A DNA stretch of 64,000 bases from Haloplanus rubicundus (GCF_003342675.1 NZ_CP031148.1:3337388-3401387); one strand, 5' to 3'. Shown: positions 42,753 through 52,936, counted from the stretch's first letter. A program made the numbers and translations. Notes: generated by a model not told the origin, from the letters alone.

Positions 42753-45097
42753 CCCACCTCCCGTCGCGCCCGCTGGCGGCGACGGAGATACTGGAACGTG
42801 ACGGACAGCCCCAGCCCGTAGGCCCAGTGGGCGACGACGACGAACGCGACGTAGCCGATCAGCGCCAGCCCGCTCTGTCCGGTGTAGAAGGCGACGACGA
42901 AGCCCGTCGAGATGAGGGTGGCGAAGACCAGTCCCGTCTCGAACAGCAGTCGCCCCGGGAGATACTCCTGGAAGGCGAGGAAGACGAGCGGCCAGGTCAC
43001 CGTCCCGCCGACGAGGAAGAGCGCGGCGCCGATCAGGGGGCTCGCGGGCAGGCCGACGAGTTCGGCGATTTCGCCGAACGACGCCGGATCGAGGACGCCG
43101 ATTAGGATGGCCGTCCCCAGCCCGCCACTCATCAGGACGGTGCCGACGAAGCCGCCGGCGGCCGCCATCCCCGCGTTGCGCGAGACGGTCTCCGCGACGG
43201 AGCCGACGCCGCCGAGCGCGCCGGCGGGTTCGCCCTCGGGATCGTAGGCGGGCCGGACCGACGCCGGCTGGGCGGGCGTGAGGTCGTACTTCTCGACCAT
43301 CCGGTCCTCGAACCACTGCCACTCGCGGGTGAACTGGCCGGTGGCCTTGAGGTCCCACGGGTCGGTCGACTGTACGGGGTCGCCCCGCCAGTACGACGCG
43401 ACCACGTTGTAGAGCCAGAGGAGCGCCGCGAGGCCGATGACGTAGGCGCCGACGGTCGCGATCTGGCTGGCGAACTGGTACTCCGGTGGGTAGATGGCCT
43501 GTCGGCGCGGGAGGCCGAAGCCGCCGATGATCAGCAGGGTGGTAAAGGTCACCGTCGACCCGAAGATCAGCAGGACGGACTGGAACTGCGCCAGTCGGCG
43601 GTCGTACCACCGCCCCGTCAACAGGGGGTACCAGTAGTAGCTCGCGGCGATCATCATGAAGGGGATGATGCCGACGACGATCAGGTGGAAGTGACCGACG
43701 ACGTAGTAGGTGCCGTGATAGAGGATGTCGACGGGGATCACGGCCAGGAAGACGCCGGTGACGCCGCCGACGATGAAGGTGCCGATGCTCCCGGCCGCGA
43801 GGATGAAGGGCGCGGTGGTGCGGATGTCGCCGTCCCACATCGTCGTCAGCCAGTTGAACACCTTGATGGCGCTGGGGACGGCGATGACGATGGAGTTGGC
43901 CATGAACGAGGCCCGGACGCCGGGGTCGATGCCGGTCGTGAACATGTGATGCGCCCAGACGGCAAAGGAGAGGACGCCGAGCCCGAGCGTCGAGTAGACG
44001 ATGAACTTGTAGCCGAACAGCCGACGGCCGACGAACTTCGGGAGGATGGTACTCAGAAGCCCCGTCGCGGGCAGGAAGAGGATGTACACCTCGGGGTGGC
44101 CCCAGAACCAGAACAGGTGTTGCCACAGGATGGGGCCGCCGCCCTCGACGGCGAAAAACGTCGTCCCGAAGTTCCGATCCAGCAGGAGCATCAGGATGGC
44201 GCTCCCGAGGAGGGGGAAGGCAAAGAGCACCAGCCCGCTGGTGACGAGCATGTTCCACGAGAAGATGTCGAGGGTCGCCCACGTCACGTCCTCGGCGCGT
44301 TCGTAGAGGATGGTGACGATGAAGTTGATGGCGCCGAGGGTGGTGGCGACGCCGGAGAGATGCAGGCCGATCAGGAGGAGGTCGACCTGTGGGTTCGCCG
44401 TCTGCACGGAGAGGGGGGCATACAGCGTCCACCCGACGCTCACCTCCCGGAGCGTCAGGAAGAATCGAATCGTCTCCTGCGGGAAGACGGGACTGAGGAG
44501 TTGGCCGCCTACCTGTACGAACAGGCCGGCACGGGCGAGCAGGAGCGCCGGTGGCAGGAGCCAGAAGCCGAGGGCGTTCACCCGCGGGAACGCCATGTCG
44601 TCGGCGCCGATGAGCAGGGGGAGAAAGTAGTTGCCGACGCCGAAGAAGACGGGCAGGACGAAGAAAATCAGCATGGTGATCCCGTGGGTGGTGAAGAGGG
44701 CGTTGTACGTCTCCGGCGTCCAGATGTCGGCCGGCGGGGTCAGCAGTTCCGTCCGGAGCATCATCGCGTCGACGCCGCCCCACAGGCCCGCGACGGTGCC
44801 GAAGACGATGTAGAGGATACCGACCTCGCGGTGGTCGGTCGTCGTGAGCCACCGGCCGAGTTGACTCCGGAGGTGTTCCAGTTCGAAGCGGATGCGCTCG
44901 CGGGTCGGGTAGCCCCCGTCGCTCTGCGGGCCGGCGCTCCGGCGGAGCCGGAGCCAGAGGAGGAGGACGGAGGCGGCGAGCAGCCCGAGCGCACCCACTT
45001 CGACGAGTGCCCGGTTCATGCGCCGGTCACCGCCGTCGACCGAACCGATCCGATCGGGGACTGCTCCATAATCACCAACGGGTGAATCCAGCGACAT
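42749..45097 (-). CDS. coxA: Heme-copper oxidase subunit I
   Basis: The 782-residue protein has all the ligands: TTHGITM (low-spin heme His), WFWGHPEVYILFLP (CuB His and cross-linked Tyr), WAHHMF (two CuB His), and GHFHLIV (heme ligands). HPEVY marks an A-type oxidase. Helices continue past the usual twelve: residues about 640-770 add four further helices, a subunit III/VII-like extension or fused anchor. It is divergent from subunit II. An inner start at 45019 is possible. Confidence 0.95.
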   Translation of the reverse strand: MSLDSPVGDYGAVPDRIGSVDGGDRRMNRALVEVGALGLLAASVLLLWLRLRRSAGPQSDGGYPTRERIRFELEHLRSQLGRWLTTTDHREVGILYIVFGTVAGLWGGVDAMMLRTELLTPPADIWTPETYNALFTTHGITMLIFFVLPVFFGVGNYFLPLLIGADDMAFPRVNALGFWLLPPALLLARAGLFVQVGGQLLSPVFPQETIRFFLTLREVSVGWTLYAPLSVQTANPQVDLLLIGLHLSGVATTLGAINFIVTILYERAEDVTWATLDIFSWNMLVTSGLVLFAFPLLGSAILMLLLDRNFGTTFFAVEGGGPILWQHLFWFWGHPEVYILFLPATGLLSTILPKFVGRRLFGYKFIVYSTLGLGVLSFAVWAHHMFTTGIDPGVRASFMANSIVIAVPSAIKVFNWLTTMWDGDIRTTAPFILAAGSIGTFIVGGVTGVFLAVIPVDILYHGTYYVVGHFHLIVVGIIPFMMIAASYYWYPLLTGRWYDRRLAQFQSVLLIFGSTVTFTTLLIIGGFGLPRRQAIYPPEYQFASQIATVGAYVIGLAALLWLYNVVASYWRGDPVQSTDPWDLKATGQFTREWQWFEDRMVEKYDLTPAQPASVRPAYDPEGEPAGALGGVGSVAETVSRNAGMAAAGGFVGTVLMSGGLGTAILIGVLDPASFGEIAELVGLPASPLIGAALFLVGGTVTWPLVFLAFQEYLPGRLLFETGLVFATLISTGFVVAFYTGQSGLALIGYVAFVVVAHWAYGLGLSVTFQYLRRRQRARREVG

Positions 45098-45195
45098 AAA
45101 TGTGTTTCACGATAACAGGCGACACGATTCGTGCAGGGACGAGAAATGTTACCTCGTCCCAAACTATATGATCTGCCAAGCGTGATATCGCGCCC
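45098..45195. promoter_or_regulatory. Divergent promoters of coxA and coxB
   Basis: In this 98-base gap ACTATATGAT (about 45163-45172) lies at leaderless distance before the coxB GTG. GTTATCG (about 45110-45116, minus) and CATTTATG (about 45094-45101) are candidates for coxA. Both oxidase genes are thus likely co-controlled. Confidence 0.5.
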
Positions 45196-45921
45196 GTGAA
45201 GCGCACGCGGTGGCTCGTCCGTCTCGGCGCACTCGCCCTCGTCGCGTCCCTGTTCGCGACGCCAGCCGCCGCCCAGTCGGTCAACCGGGCCGCCATCGAC
45301 GAGTTGAACACACAGCTCCTGTACGTCGCGCTCCCGCTTGCCCTGTTCGTCGAGGTGACGCTCGTCTACGCCATCTACCGCTTCCGGAACAACGACGACC
45401 CGAGTCCGACGGTCGACGACCCGGCGCTGGAGATTACGTGGACCGCCGCGACGGCCGTCATCCTCGTGTTCGTCGGCGTCTCGGCGTACTTCACGATGGC
45501 GAACCCGTATCTCACGCCGGCGACGATGGACGACGGAAGCGCCAGTGCGGCGGCGGCCGACGCCCCGACCGACGACGTGGTGATCGAAATCGAGGCCTAC
45601 CAGTGGGGCTGGGCCGTCCACTACCCCGACGCGGACGTGACGGTCCGGGACCGGATCGTCATCCCGGTGGATCGGGACGTACGGTTCGTCCTCACCTCAC
45701 GGGACGTGATCCACTCCATCTACGTCCCGTCGCTCGGCATCAAACAGGACATCATCCCCGGCACGGAGGGCGTGGCGCGGACCCGCGCGACCGAGACGGG
45801 GGAGTACCGGCTCTACTGCGCCGAACTCTGTGGCGACGGCCACGCCCGGATGGACGGACAGGTCGCCGTATTGAATGGATCGGCGTACGGGGCGTGGGTC
45901 GAGGAGCAGGCCGAGGGCTGA
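45196..45921 (+). CDS. coxB: Heme-copper oxidase subunit II
   Basis: The 241-residue protein has a signal-like N-terminus, two membrane helices (about 43-62 and 83-103) and an outer cupredoxin domain with the CuA site: HSIYVPSLGIKQDI and CAELCGDGHARM (Cys-x3-Cys-x3-His-x2-Met). It accepts electrons from a soluble carrier and passes them to subunit I. Confidence 0.95.
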   Translation: MKRTRWLVRLGALALVASLFATPAAAQSVNRAAIDELNTQLLYVALPLALFVEVTLVYAIYRFRNNDDPSPTVDDPALEITWTAATAVILVFVGVSAYFTMANPYLTPATMDDGSASAAAADAPTDDVVIEIEAYQWGWAVHYPDADVTVRDRIVIPVDRDVRFVLTSRDVIHSIYVPSLGIKQDIIPGTEGVARTRATETGEYRLYCAELCGDGHARMDGQVAVLNGSAYGAWVEEQAEG

Positions 45922-45945
45922 ACAGGCGAGCCCGCTCCCGTGGTG

Positions 45946-46899
45946 TTACGTCCGTTCGACCGTCGGAAGCTCCACTTCCGACCCGTCCGCGTACACCGTC
46001 GGCTCCCGAATGATCCCGTCGAGGTGGAGCGGTGCCTCCGTGTCGCCGCCGATGCTCGCGTCGTCGCCCATGGCGACGTGGACGGTACCCGCGGCCTTCT
46101 CGTCCAGCAACACGGAGCCGACGAGTTCCGTCACGCCGACGTTCGTCCCGATGCCGAGTTCGGCGAGGTTGGCGGCGGCGTCGCCAACGTCCGCCCGACC
46201 GGCGTCGACCTGTTCGCGCACCGCGTCGTCCGAGATGTGGGTGACGTACCCGTCTTCGACCTCGAACCGGAGCGGTTCGTCGAGGAGGCCGTGGGGCATC
46301 ATCGTCCCGTCGACGACGTAGGTGCCGTTCGCCGTCTCGGGGCTGACGAAGGTTTCGCCGGCGGGCAGGTTGGAGAAGTCGCCGGGGTCGTGGACCATCC
46401 CGGTGTCGGTGAGCCACTCGCGGTCACCCGGTTCGACCGTCAGATCCGTGCCCGCGGGCGTCGTCACCCGAACCTCGTCGGCGCCCTCGACCTGTGCGAG
46501 CACCTCGCGACAGCCCCGGGCGATGGCCTCGTAGTCGGCGTCCAAGCCGGCGATCATCACCTCCTCGGTGATGCCGGGGAGGGTGGCGGCACGGGCGCCG
46601 GCGTCGCAGGCTCGCTTGCGTGCGCGAGTGTGACTCAGGCTCTTCGTCGTCGGGGCGAGCACCACGTCGGCGTCGGCCATCGCCGCCGCGACGGGCGCGG
46701 GGGGTTCGGTCCCGTGTTGCTCGCCCGGCGGGTACCGCAGGAGGACGGCGTCGTCGGTCACCGAACTCGCCACCTCGTAGAGGATTTCGCCGATGGGAAG
46801 CCGCTCGTCGTCGGTGACGACGGCACAGGACTCCTCGGGACCGAGCGCCATACACTGGCCGACCGCCGTCTCGGCGGCCTCGCGGAGTGCGTTCGACAT
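45946..46899 (-). CDS. M29-type aminopeptidase
   Basis: The 317-residue protein resembles thermophilic aminopeptidases of family M29, with conserved EEVMIAGLDADYE, SPETANGTYVVDG, AGTVHVAMGDDASIGG and APLHLDGII supplying metal ligands. It is a cytosolic peptide-trimming enzyme. A longer frame extends to 47148, but ATG 46899 gives the family-like start MSNALREAAETA. It converges with coxB. Confidence 0.82.
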   Translation of the reverse strand: MSNALREAAETAVGQCMALGPEESCAVVTDDERLPIGEILYEVASSVTDDAVLLRYPPGEQHGTEPPAPVAAAMADADVVLAPTTKSLSHTRARKRACDAGARAATLPGITEEVMIAGLDADYEAIARGCREVLAQVEGADEVRVTTPAGTDLTVEPGDREWLTDTGMVHDPGDFSNLPAGETFVSPETANGTYVVDGTMMPHGLLDEPLRFEVEDGYVTHISDDAVREQVDAGRADVGDAAANLAELGIGTNVGVTELVGSVLLDEKAAGTVHVAMGDDASIGGDTEAPLHLDGIIREPTVYADGSEVELPTVERT

Positions 46900-46993
46900 G
46901 GGCGAACGGAGGGACGCCACGAGGTTAGCCCTTACCCCGGGCCCGGCGCTCGCACGGAGGATCGCATAAGTGGTCCAAACGACTAGTGGTGGT

Positions 46994-48046
46994 GTGTTAC
47001 GGACCGCAATCGTCGGCCTCGGGGCGGTCGCCAGCTGGCACGAGATCGCCATCGAGCGAACGTCCGAGGCCGAACTCGTCGCGGTGGCCGACGTCGACGG
47101 ATCGCGGGTCGAGCGAGTCGCGGCGCGGACAGGGGTCGCAGGGTACACCGACCTCGGCCAGCTGCTTCACGACGAGCCCGTCGACTGGGTGCACGTCTGT
47201 ACGCCGATCCAAACCCACTACGATGTCGCCATGCGCTGTGTCGATCACGGCGTCGACGTGCTGGTCGAGAAGCCATTCGTCCGGACCCGCGAGGAGTTCG
47301 AGCGCCTCACGGCCGCCGCGGACCGGGCCGGCGTGCGCGCCACCGTCGTCCACAACCAGGTGTACTACCCGTCCGTGATTGACGCGTGTCGGCGGATCGA
47401 ACGCGGCGAGTTCGGCCGGCTACACGGCGTTTCGGTCCAGTGGGCGGAGGACATCGACCCGCGGCAGCCGGATCGCGGCGACTGGGTGTTGGATCTGCCG
47501 GGTGGCGAGTTCGGCGAGGGGATCGTCCATCCGATCTACGTGGGACTGCGTGCCGCCGGTTACCCGGCCGACGAGTCGGCCGTCTCAGTCGGGCGGATCG
47601 ACACGACCGGGGACGAGACGGTCGGGTTCGACGGGATCGCGGTGTCGTACACGACCGCCGACGACGTCGCCTGTACGATCCAGCATCACTCGAACGTGCC
47701 CGATCGGCGTCGAATCGACTTCGCCGCCGAGCGGGCCCACGTCACGGCCGACGTTGCCACGGGATCAGTTCGGGTACAGCGGGACAGCTACGGCCCGAAC
47801 GCGTCGGTCGAGTATCCGGCGTTGCGGGCGGCCGTCGACGGTCTCGGAAGCGCCGTCCGGACCACCATCGACGCCATCGCCGACGCCGTGTGGCGGCGGG
47901 TGACCGACGCGGAGAGTCGCCACGACACGCACTCGCCGGTAATCCAGCGGGAGGCGGCCGCGATTTGCGGTCGGGGCGACGGACCGACGCCGCGGGCGGA
48001 GGCCGACTGGGCCAACCGCCTGTTTATCCGGCTCTGCGATCCGTAG
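46994..48046 (+). CDS. Gfo/Idh/MocA-family oxidoreductase
   Basis: The 350-residue protein begins with a Rossmann motif (AIVGLGAVASWHE), then VHVCTPIQTHYDVA and VLVEKPF, the signature of this NAD(P)-dependent sugar/cyclitol dehydrogenase family. The start at GTG 46994 is preceded by GCATAAGT at leaderless spacing; an upstream GTG at 46970 is in frame. The substrate is unknown; sugar nucleotide or inositol chemistry is typical. Confidence 0.88.
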   Translation: MLRTAIVGLGAVASWHEIAIERTSEAELVAVADVDGSRVERVAARTGVAGYTDLGQLLHDEPVDWVHVCTPIQTHYDVAMRCVDHGVDVLVEKPFVRTREEFERLTAAADRAGVRATVVHNQVYYPSVIDACRRIERGEFGRLHGVSVQWAEDIDPRQPDRGDWVLDLPGGEFGEGIVHPIYVGLRAAGYPADESAVSVGRIDTTGDETVGFDGIAVSYTTADDVACTIQHHSNVPDRRRIDFAAERAHVTADVATGSVRVQRDSYGPNASVEYPALRAAVDGLGSAVRTTIDAIADAVWRRVTDAESRHDTHSPVIQREAAAICGRGDGPTPRAEADWANRLFIRLCDP

Positions 48047-48142
48047 CAGGACGCTACGCCGGGGAGACCTCGTCGAAGCCGGTCGAGGAGTGGCCGCTCG
48101 CCCGACCCAACCTCTATGCGCGAGCGTGCTCACGTCGGACGT

Positions 48143-48892
48143 ATGGGCGAACCGATCCACGTCCTCCACGTCGACGACGACCCGGACTTCGTGGAGTTGG
48201 CCGCGACGTTCCTCGAACGCGAGGACGAGCGGTTCGTCGTCGAGACGGCGACGAGCGTCGTCGAGGGCCTGGATCGACTCGGCGAAGCGACCGTCGACTG
48301 CATCGTCTCGGACTACGACATGCCGGATCGGAACGGCATCGAGTTCCTCGAAACCGTGCGCGAGGAGCATCCGAAACTCCCCTTCGTCCTGTTTACCGGC
48401 CGTGGCTCGGAGGACATCGCCAGCCGGGCGATTTCGGTCGGCGTCACCGAGTACCTCCAGAAGGGAAAGGGGACGGATCAGTATACAGTGTTGGCCAACC
48501 GCATCGCGAACGGCGTCCGGGCCTATCGGGCAGAGACGGCCGTGACCCGGAGCGAGGAGCGCTATCACAACCTCGTCGACACCGCCCCGATTCCGATCAT
48601 CGTCTTCGACCGCGACCGGGAGATGGTCTACTCGAACGACGCGGCGGTCGACTTTTTCGGCGCCGACGACCCTGAAGAACTCGATGGGCGAACGGTCACC
48701 GACTTCCTCCATCCGGACGACAGGGAACTCGCGAACGCGCGCTTCGAGCGTCTCATGGCGGAGGAAGAGCCCCTCCCGGAAGTCGAGTTCCGCCTCGTGA
48801 CGGTCGACGGCGAGATCAAAACCGCCACCGTCGCGACCGCACCCGGCTACTACCGGGGGCGGAAGGTCGCACAGGCGATGGCGTACCGGTAG
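48143..48892 (+). CDS. Response regulator receiver-PAS protein
   Basis: The 249-residue protein has a receiver domain (about 3-118; VDDDPDF, phospho-acceptor Asp in VSDYDMPDRNG, Lys in LQKGKGTD) and a PAS domain (about 135-240). No histidine kinase or HTH follows, so it ends as a short output or signal adaptor; many haloarchaeal relatives carry kinase domains. ATG 48143 is chosen to match the family start. Confidence 0.9.
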   Translation: MGEPIHVLHVDDDPDFVELAATFLEREDERFVVETATSVVEGLDRLGEATVDCIVSDYDMPDRNGIEFLETVREEHPKLPFVLFTGRGSEDIASRAISVGVTEYLQKGKGTDQYTVLANRIANGVRAYRAETAVTRSEERYHNLVDTAPIPIIVFDRDREMVYSNDAAVDFFGADDPEELDGRTVTDFLHPDDRELANARFERLMAEEEPLPEVEFRLVTVDGEIKTATVATAPGYYRGRKVAQAMAYR

Positions 48893-48937
48893 CCCTGGCT
48901 CGAAACGATTATCACCGTCGCTACTCGACTGCGCGAT

Positions 48938-49957
48938 ATGACACAGGTCGGCGTCAACGGCTACGGAACCATCGGCAAGCGCGTCGCGGACGCGGTGGCG
49001 GCACAACCGGACATGGACCTCGTCGGCGTCGCGAAGACCCGACCGAACTTCGAGGCGGAGACGGCCGCCCGGAAGGGCTACCCCCTCTACGCCGCCGTCC
49101 CGGAGCGGGTCGACCGCTTCGCCGAGGCAGGCCTCGACCTCGCCGGTGAAGTCGAAGACCTCGTCGCCGCGGCGGACGTGATCGTCGACTGCACGCCCTC
49201 GGGCATCGGCGCCGAAAACGCCTCGCTGTACGACGACCACGACACGCCCGCCATCTTCCAGGGCGGCGAGGACGCGGACGTGGCCGACGTGAGCTTCAAC
49301 GCCCGCGCGAACTTCGACGACGCCGTCGGCGCCGACTCCGCACGCGTCGTCTCCTGTAACACGACGGGGCTCTCCCGGATTCTCGCCCCTCTCGACGAGA
49401 CGTACGGCGTCGAGAAGGCCCGGGTGACGCTGGTGCGCCGCGGCGGCGACCCCGGACAGACCGGGCGCGGACCCATCGACGACATCCTGCCCGACCCCGT
49501 CACCATCCCCTCCCACCACGGCCCGGACGTGAACACCATCTTCCCGGACCTCGACATCGACACGCTGGGGATGAAGGTGCCGGCGACGCTGATGCACACC
49601 CACAGCGTCAACGTGACGCTCGAATCGGACGCGGACGCCGCGGACGTGCGCGACCTCTTCGCGGACGAGACGCGCCTGTTCCAGATTCCGGCCGGCGCCG
49701 ACATCGACGGCGCGGGCAAGCTGAAGGAGTTCGCCCACGACGCCGGGCGACCGCGGGGCGACCTCTGGGAGAACTGCATCTGGGCGGAGTCGATCACCGT
49801 CGAGGACCGCGACCTCTACCTGTTCCAGGCCATCCACCAGGAGAGCGACGTGGTGCCGGAGAACGTCGACGCCGTTCGCGCCCTGCGCGGCGACGCCGAC
49901 GCCGCGGAGAGCATGGCGACGACCGAGGACGCGATGGGCGTCGGCATCGACTACTGA
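48938..49957 (+). CDS. gap: Type II glyceraldehyde-3-phosphate dehydrogenase
   Basis: The 339-residue archaeal type II GAPDH has [15 protein letters not shown] (NAD(P) fold) and [11 protein letters not shown] with the catalytic Cys near residue 140, followed by the phosphate-binding [12 protein letters not shown]. It works with phosphoglycerate kinase, encoded just downstream on the other strand, in gluconeogenesis or glycolysis. Confidence 0.96.
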   Translation: MTQVGVNGYGTIGKRVADAVAAQPDMDLVGVAKTRPNFEAETAARKGYPLYAAVPERVDRFAEAGLDLAGEVEDLVAAADVIVDCTPSGIGAENASLYDDHDTPAIFQGGEDADVADVSFNARANFDDAVGADSARVVSCNTTGLSRILAPLDETYGVEKARVTLVRRGGDPGQTGRGPIDDILPDPVTIPSHHGPDVNTIFPDLDIDTLGMKVPATLMHTHSVNVTLESDADAADVRDLFADETRLFQIPAGADIDGAGKLKEFAHDAGRPRGDLWENCIWAESITVEDRDLYLFQAIHQESDVVPENVDAVRALRGDADAAESMATTEDAMGVGIDY

Positions 49958-50025
49958 TCGGACGTAGGCGTCGCGCCCGACAACCGTGGGGTCACTTTTA
50001 CCCATCGGGCATCTACTCGGACGAT

Positions 50026-50343
50026 ATGCCACAAACGGGGCCCCTTCGCCGCGGAAAACTGCTGCTCGTCGGCGTGTTACTGCTGTTCGTCCCGGTGTTG
50101 ATACTCGTCGCGACGCTCGCCTTCCTGCTGATCGCGGAGGGACTCGTCCTCGGCGAGCTATCGGTCGTCGAACTGCTGGAGCTGTACGTGATCGACCTGC
50201 TCTTGCTGACCGGTGGCGCCTACCTCCTCTTTCGATTGCTGGGGTATTCGGTCGACGCACACCTCCTCGACGCGCCCGACGGGGACGGGGAGCGCGCGGG
50301 CGACGACGGGCCGACCGACGAGGAGTCGGTCGAGACGGAGTAG
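50026..50343 (+). CDS. Small two-helix membrane protein
   Basis: The 105-residue protein has two hydrophobic helices (about 11-36 and 48-70) and a highly acidic tail (from about 80). Its role is unknown. It sits between gap and pgk, converging with pgk. Confidence 0.75.
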   Translation: MPQTGPLRRGKLLLVGVLLLFVPVLILVATLAFLLIAEGLVLGELSVVELLELYVIDLLLLTGGAYLLFRLLGYSVDAHLLDAPDGDGERAGDDGPTDEESVETE

Positions 50344-50353
50344 TGGATGTCGG

Positions 50354-51562
50354 TCAGCAGTCGGTCTGCGTCAGTGCGTCGACGCCGGGGAGCGACTGCC
50401 CCGTGAGCGCGCGGACGTAGGCGCCGCCGGCGATGGAGACGTGGGAGAAGTAGTCCTCGTCCAGCCCGTAGAGTTCGATGGCACGGGAGGTGTCGCCGCC
50501 ACCGATGACGGAGAAGCAGTCCGTGGTAGCGATAGTTTCGAGGAGGCCGACGGTGCCGTCCGCGAAGCGTTCGTCCTCGAAGACGCCGAGGGCGCCTTTC
50601 ACGAACACGGCCGCGGAGTCCTCGACGATGTCGGCGTATCGCTCGACGGTGAGCGACCCCACGTCGAGGAGGGGGCGGGATTTCTCCACGTCGTCGACGA
50701 GGAGTTCGGCGCGTTCGTCGGCGTCGGTTTCGTAGGCCAGGTCGAGCGGGAGGGTGATGCGGTCGCCGCGCTCCGCGAGGAGTTCACGGATGCGCTCCTC
50801 GTTGTTCTCCCACTGGTGGTCGTACAGTTCGCCGTCGCCAACGTCGAAGCCGACGTCGTAGCCGGCGGCACGCAGGAAGAGTTCGCCGACGATACCGCCG
50901 AGGAGGTAGTGGTCGATTTCGTCGTCGAGCGCGCTCATCACGTCGATGACGTCGGTGGCTTTCGCGCCGCCGAGCACCATCGTCACCGGGCCGTCGAACG
51001 CCCGGTTGGCGATGCTACTGTTGGCCTCGTACTCCGCCGCCATGACGCGCCCGGCGTAGGCGGGGAGGACGAGCGGGAAGCCAACGATGGAGGCGTGGGA
51101 CCGATGGGCGACGGAGTAGGCGTCGTCGACGTAGCAGTCGAACTCGGGGGCGAGCGTGCGGACGAACTCGCTGTCGGCGTGGTCCTCGGGGGGTTTCTCG
51201 GGCAGTTCGTCGTCGCACATCCGGACGTTCTCGAGCATGAGCACCTCGCCAGCGTCGAGCGACCGGATGGCGTCGATGGCCCGGTCGCCGTACACGTCGT
51301 CGACGAACTCGATGGGGTGCTCGACGTACTCCGCGAGGAGGTCCGCGTGCTGATCGAGCGAGACGAAGGAGTCCCGGCCCGGCCGGCCCTGATGGGCCAT
51401 GACGACGACACGGTGGCCGGCTTCGACGAGCTCCCGGACAGTCCGGGCGTGGCGCGCGAATCGCCGGTTGTCCTTGACGATGCCGTCCTCGACCGGCGAA
51501 TTGAGATCGAGCCGAACGAGGACGCATTTCCCGGACCCGATGTCGTCGAGCGTCTTGAACAT
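50354..51562 (-). CDS. pgk: Phosphoglycerate kinase
   Basis: The 402-residue enzyme has the N-terminal RLDLNSPV, HQGRPG and GKLG-like VLGGAKATD loops and the C-terminal GGGDTSRAIE nucleotide motif. It interconverts 1,3-bisphosphoglycerate and 3-phosphoglycerate, partnered with gap. Confidence 0.97.
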   Translation of the reverse strand: MFKTLDDIGSGKCVLVRLDLNSPVEDGIVKDNRRFARHARTVRELVEAGHRVVVMAHQGRPGRDSFVSLDQHADLLAEYVEHPIEFVDDVYGDRAIDAIRSLDAGEVLMLENVRMCDDELPEKPPEDHADSEFVRTLAPEFDCYVDDAYSVAHRSHASIVGFPLVLPAYAGRVMAAEYEANSSIANRAFDGPVTMVLGGAKATDVIDVMSALDDEIDHYLLGGIVGELFLRAAGYDVGFDVGDGELYDHQWENNEERIRELLAERGDRITLPLDLAYETDADERAELLVDDVEKSRPLLDVGSLTVERYADIVEDSAAVFVKGALGVFEDERFADGTVGLLETIATTDCFSVIGGGDTSRAIELYGLDEDYFSHVSIAGGAYVRALTGQSLPGVDALTQTDC

Positions 51563-51681
51563 GGCCTTCGTCCCCCCGATGGCGGGACGAGTATTTCAAA
51601 CGGGCGATTCCCACCGGAACGACCGTGTCATTCCCTACCGCGGACAGAAGGCTTTTGATCGGAAACTCCCTACGGTGGTCC

Positions 51682-52065
51682 ATGAGAGGCGACGACCGTG
51701 ACGACCCGTTCGGCGACATTTTCGACGAAATCGAACGGATGATGAACGAGATGACGGGCGCCGGCGCCGGCGCCGTCGGTGACGGCTCCGGATTCACCTC
51801 CGAGACCCACGTCGACATCTACGAGGAAGACGACCAGGTGCGACTCGTCGCCGACCTCCCGGGTGTCGAGAAAGACGCGATCAAGCTGAAGTGTGACGGC
51901 AAGACCCTCACCATCAGCGCCGCCTCCCCACACCGCGAGTACGACGAGCGCATCCGTCTCCCCGCCCGCGTCGACGAACACTCCGCCTCGGCCAGTTTCA
52001 ACAACGGCATCCTCGAAGTGACCGTCGACAAGATCGGCGACTCCGCCGCCATCGACGTGGAGTAG
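51682..52065 (+). CDS. Hsp20/alpha-crystallin family chaperone
   Basis: The 127-residue small heat-shock protein has the alpha-crystallin domain (about 43-125): THVDIYEEDDQVRLVADLPG and the NNGILEVTV motif, with a short N-terminal arm. It lacks the C-terminal I-x-I motif. ATG 51682 follows TATA-like CTTTTGATC (about 51650). Confidence 0.93.
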   Translation: MRGDDRDDPFGDIFDEIERMMNEMTGAGAGAVGDGSGFTSETHVDIYEEDDQVRLVADLPGVEKDAIKLKCDGKTLTISAASPHREYDERIRLPARVDEHSASASFNNGILEVTVDKIGDSAAIDVE

Positions 52066-52069
52066 GCGC

Positions 52070-52936
52070 CTACCGCCCGTCCGCCGTCTTTCCGATCAAC
52101 CCCGCGAGCCGGTCGTAGAAGTCCGGCACGTACTTCGTCGCCGCGTCGACCGTCGGCCGCGCGTTCGTCTCCGCGACGACGGCCCGGTCGTCGGTGACGA
52201 GGAGGTCGACGCCCAGATACGACACGTCGAGCGCCGCCGCCGCGCGTTCGGCGAGGCGCCGGTGGTCGGCGGGCGGGTCGACGCCCACCGCCTCGGCGCC
52301 CCGGTGGACGTTGTGTTTCCAGCGCCCGGACTCGCGGTCGACGTCGGGGAGCCGCCGTTCCACCGCGCCCGCGTACGCGCCGTCGACGACCATCACCCGG
52401 TAGTCGCGGGCGTCGGGCAGGTACTCCTGCAGGAGGAAGGTCTTGTCGCCGGTCGCGCGGTAGTCGTGAATCAGGTCGAGGTAGTCGACGACGCCGAGCA
52501 ACGAGTCGAGATCGGTCGCCTTCGCCACGCCGGTCCCGCGGGTCGTCGAGTTGGGTTTGACGACGACCGGCCAGCCGAGGCGGTCGGCCGCGTCGGCGAT
52601 GGCGTCGTCGTCGACGGGGCTGGCGACCATCGTCGTCTTCGGGACGGGGAGACCGGCGGCGCCGAGGGTCGCCAGGACGCCACCTTTGTTCCGCGACGTG
52701 AGCACGGCGTCGCGGCCGTTCACCCACGGGAGGGAATGTAGCGCCGACAGCGCGACGCCGGACTGCGTGCGGGAGGGGAAGACGAAGCCGACGTCGAACG
52801 CTTCGGACGGGGCGGTATCGAGGGCGACCGTCCGCCCCTCGGCGGGGAGGTGCGCCACCTCGATGCCCCGGTCGGCGAGGGGGGCCTGCAGGCGGTCGAA
52901 CGTCTCGGCGCGGCTGGTCACCGCGAGACGGAGCAT
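52070..52936 (-). CDS. RimK-like ATP-grasp ligase
   Basis: The 288-residue ATP-grasp protein resembles RimK/LysX: ATP-binding GWPVVVKPNSTTRGTGV, FLLQEYLPDARDYRV and the magnesium site near VAETNARPTVDAATKY. It forms amide bonds, such as adding Glu to a protein or building a cofactor. The peptide or small-molecule target is unknown. Confidence 0.88.
   Translation of the reverse strand: MLRLAVTSRAETFDRLQAPLADRGIEVAHLPAEGRTVALDTAPSEAFDVGFVFPSRTQSGVALSALHSLPWVNGRDAVLTSRNKGGVLATLGAAGLPVPKTTMVASPVDDDAIADAADRLGWPVVVKPNSTTRGTGVAKATDLDSLLGVVDYLDLIHDYRATGDKTFLLQEYLPDARDYRVMVVDGAYAGAVERRLPDVDRESGRWKHNVHRGAEAVGVDPPADHRRLAERAAAALDVSYLGVDLLVTDDRAVVAETNARPTVDAATKYVPDFYDRLAGLIGKTADGR

Noticed and set aside
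42225..44852. 875-codon minus-strand ORF across the oxidase subunit I gene
   Set aside because: Only its last 175 codons (from 42752) look like a real protein; the rest is an Arg/Pro-rich frame over coxA.
47386..48675. 429-codon plus-strand frame spanning the oxidoreductase and response regulator genes
   Set aside because: It is an Arg-rich alternative frame across two well-supported genes.
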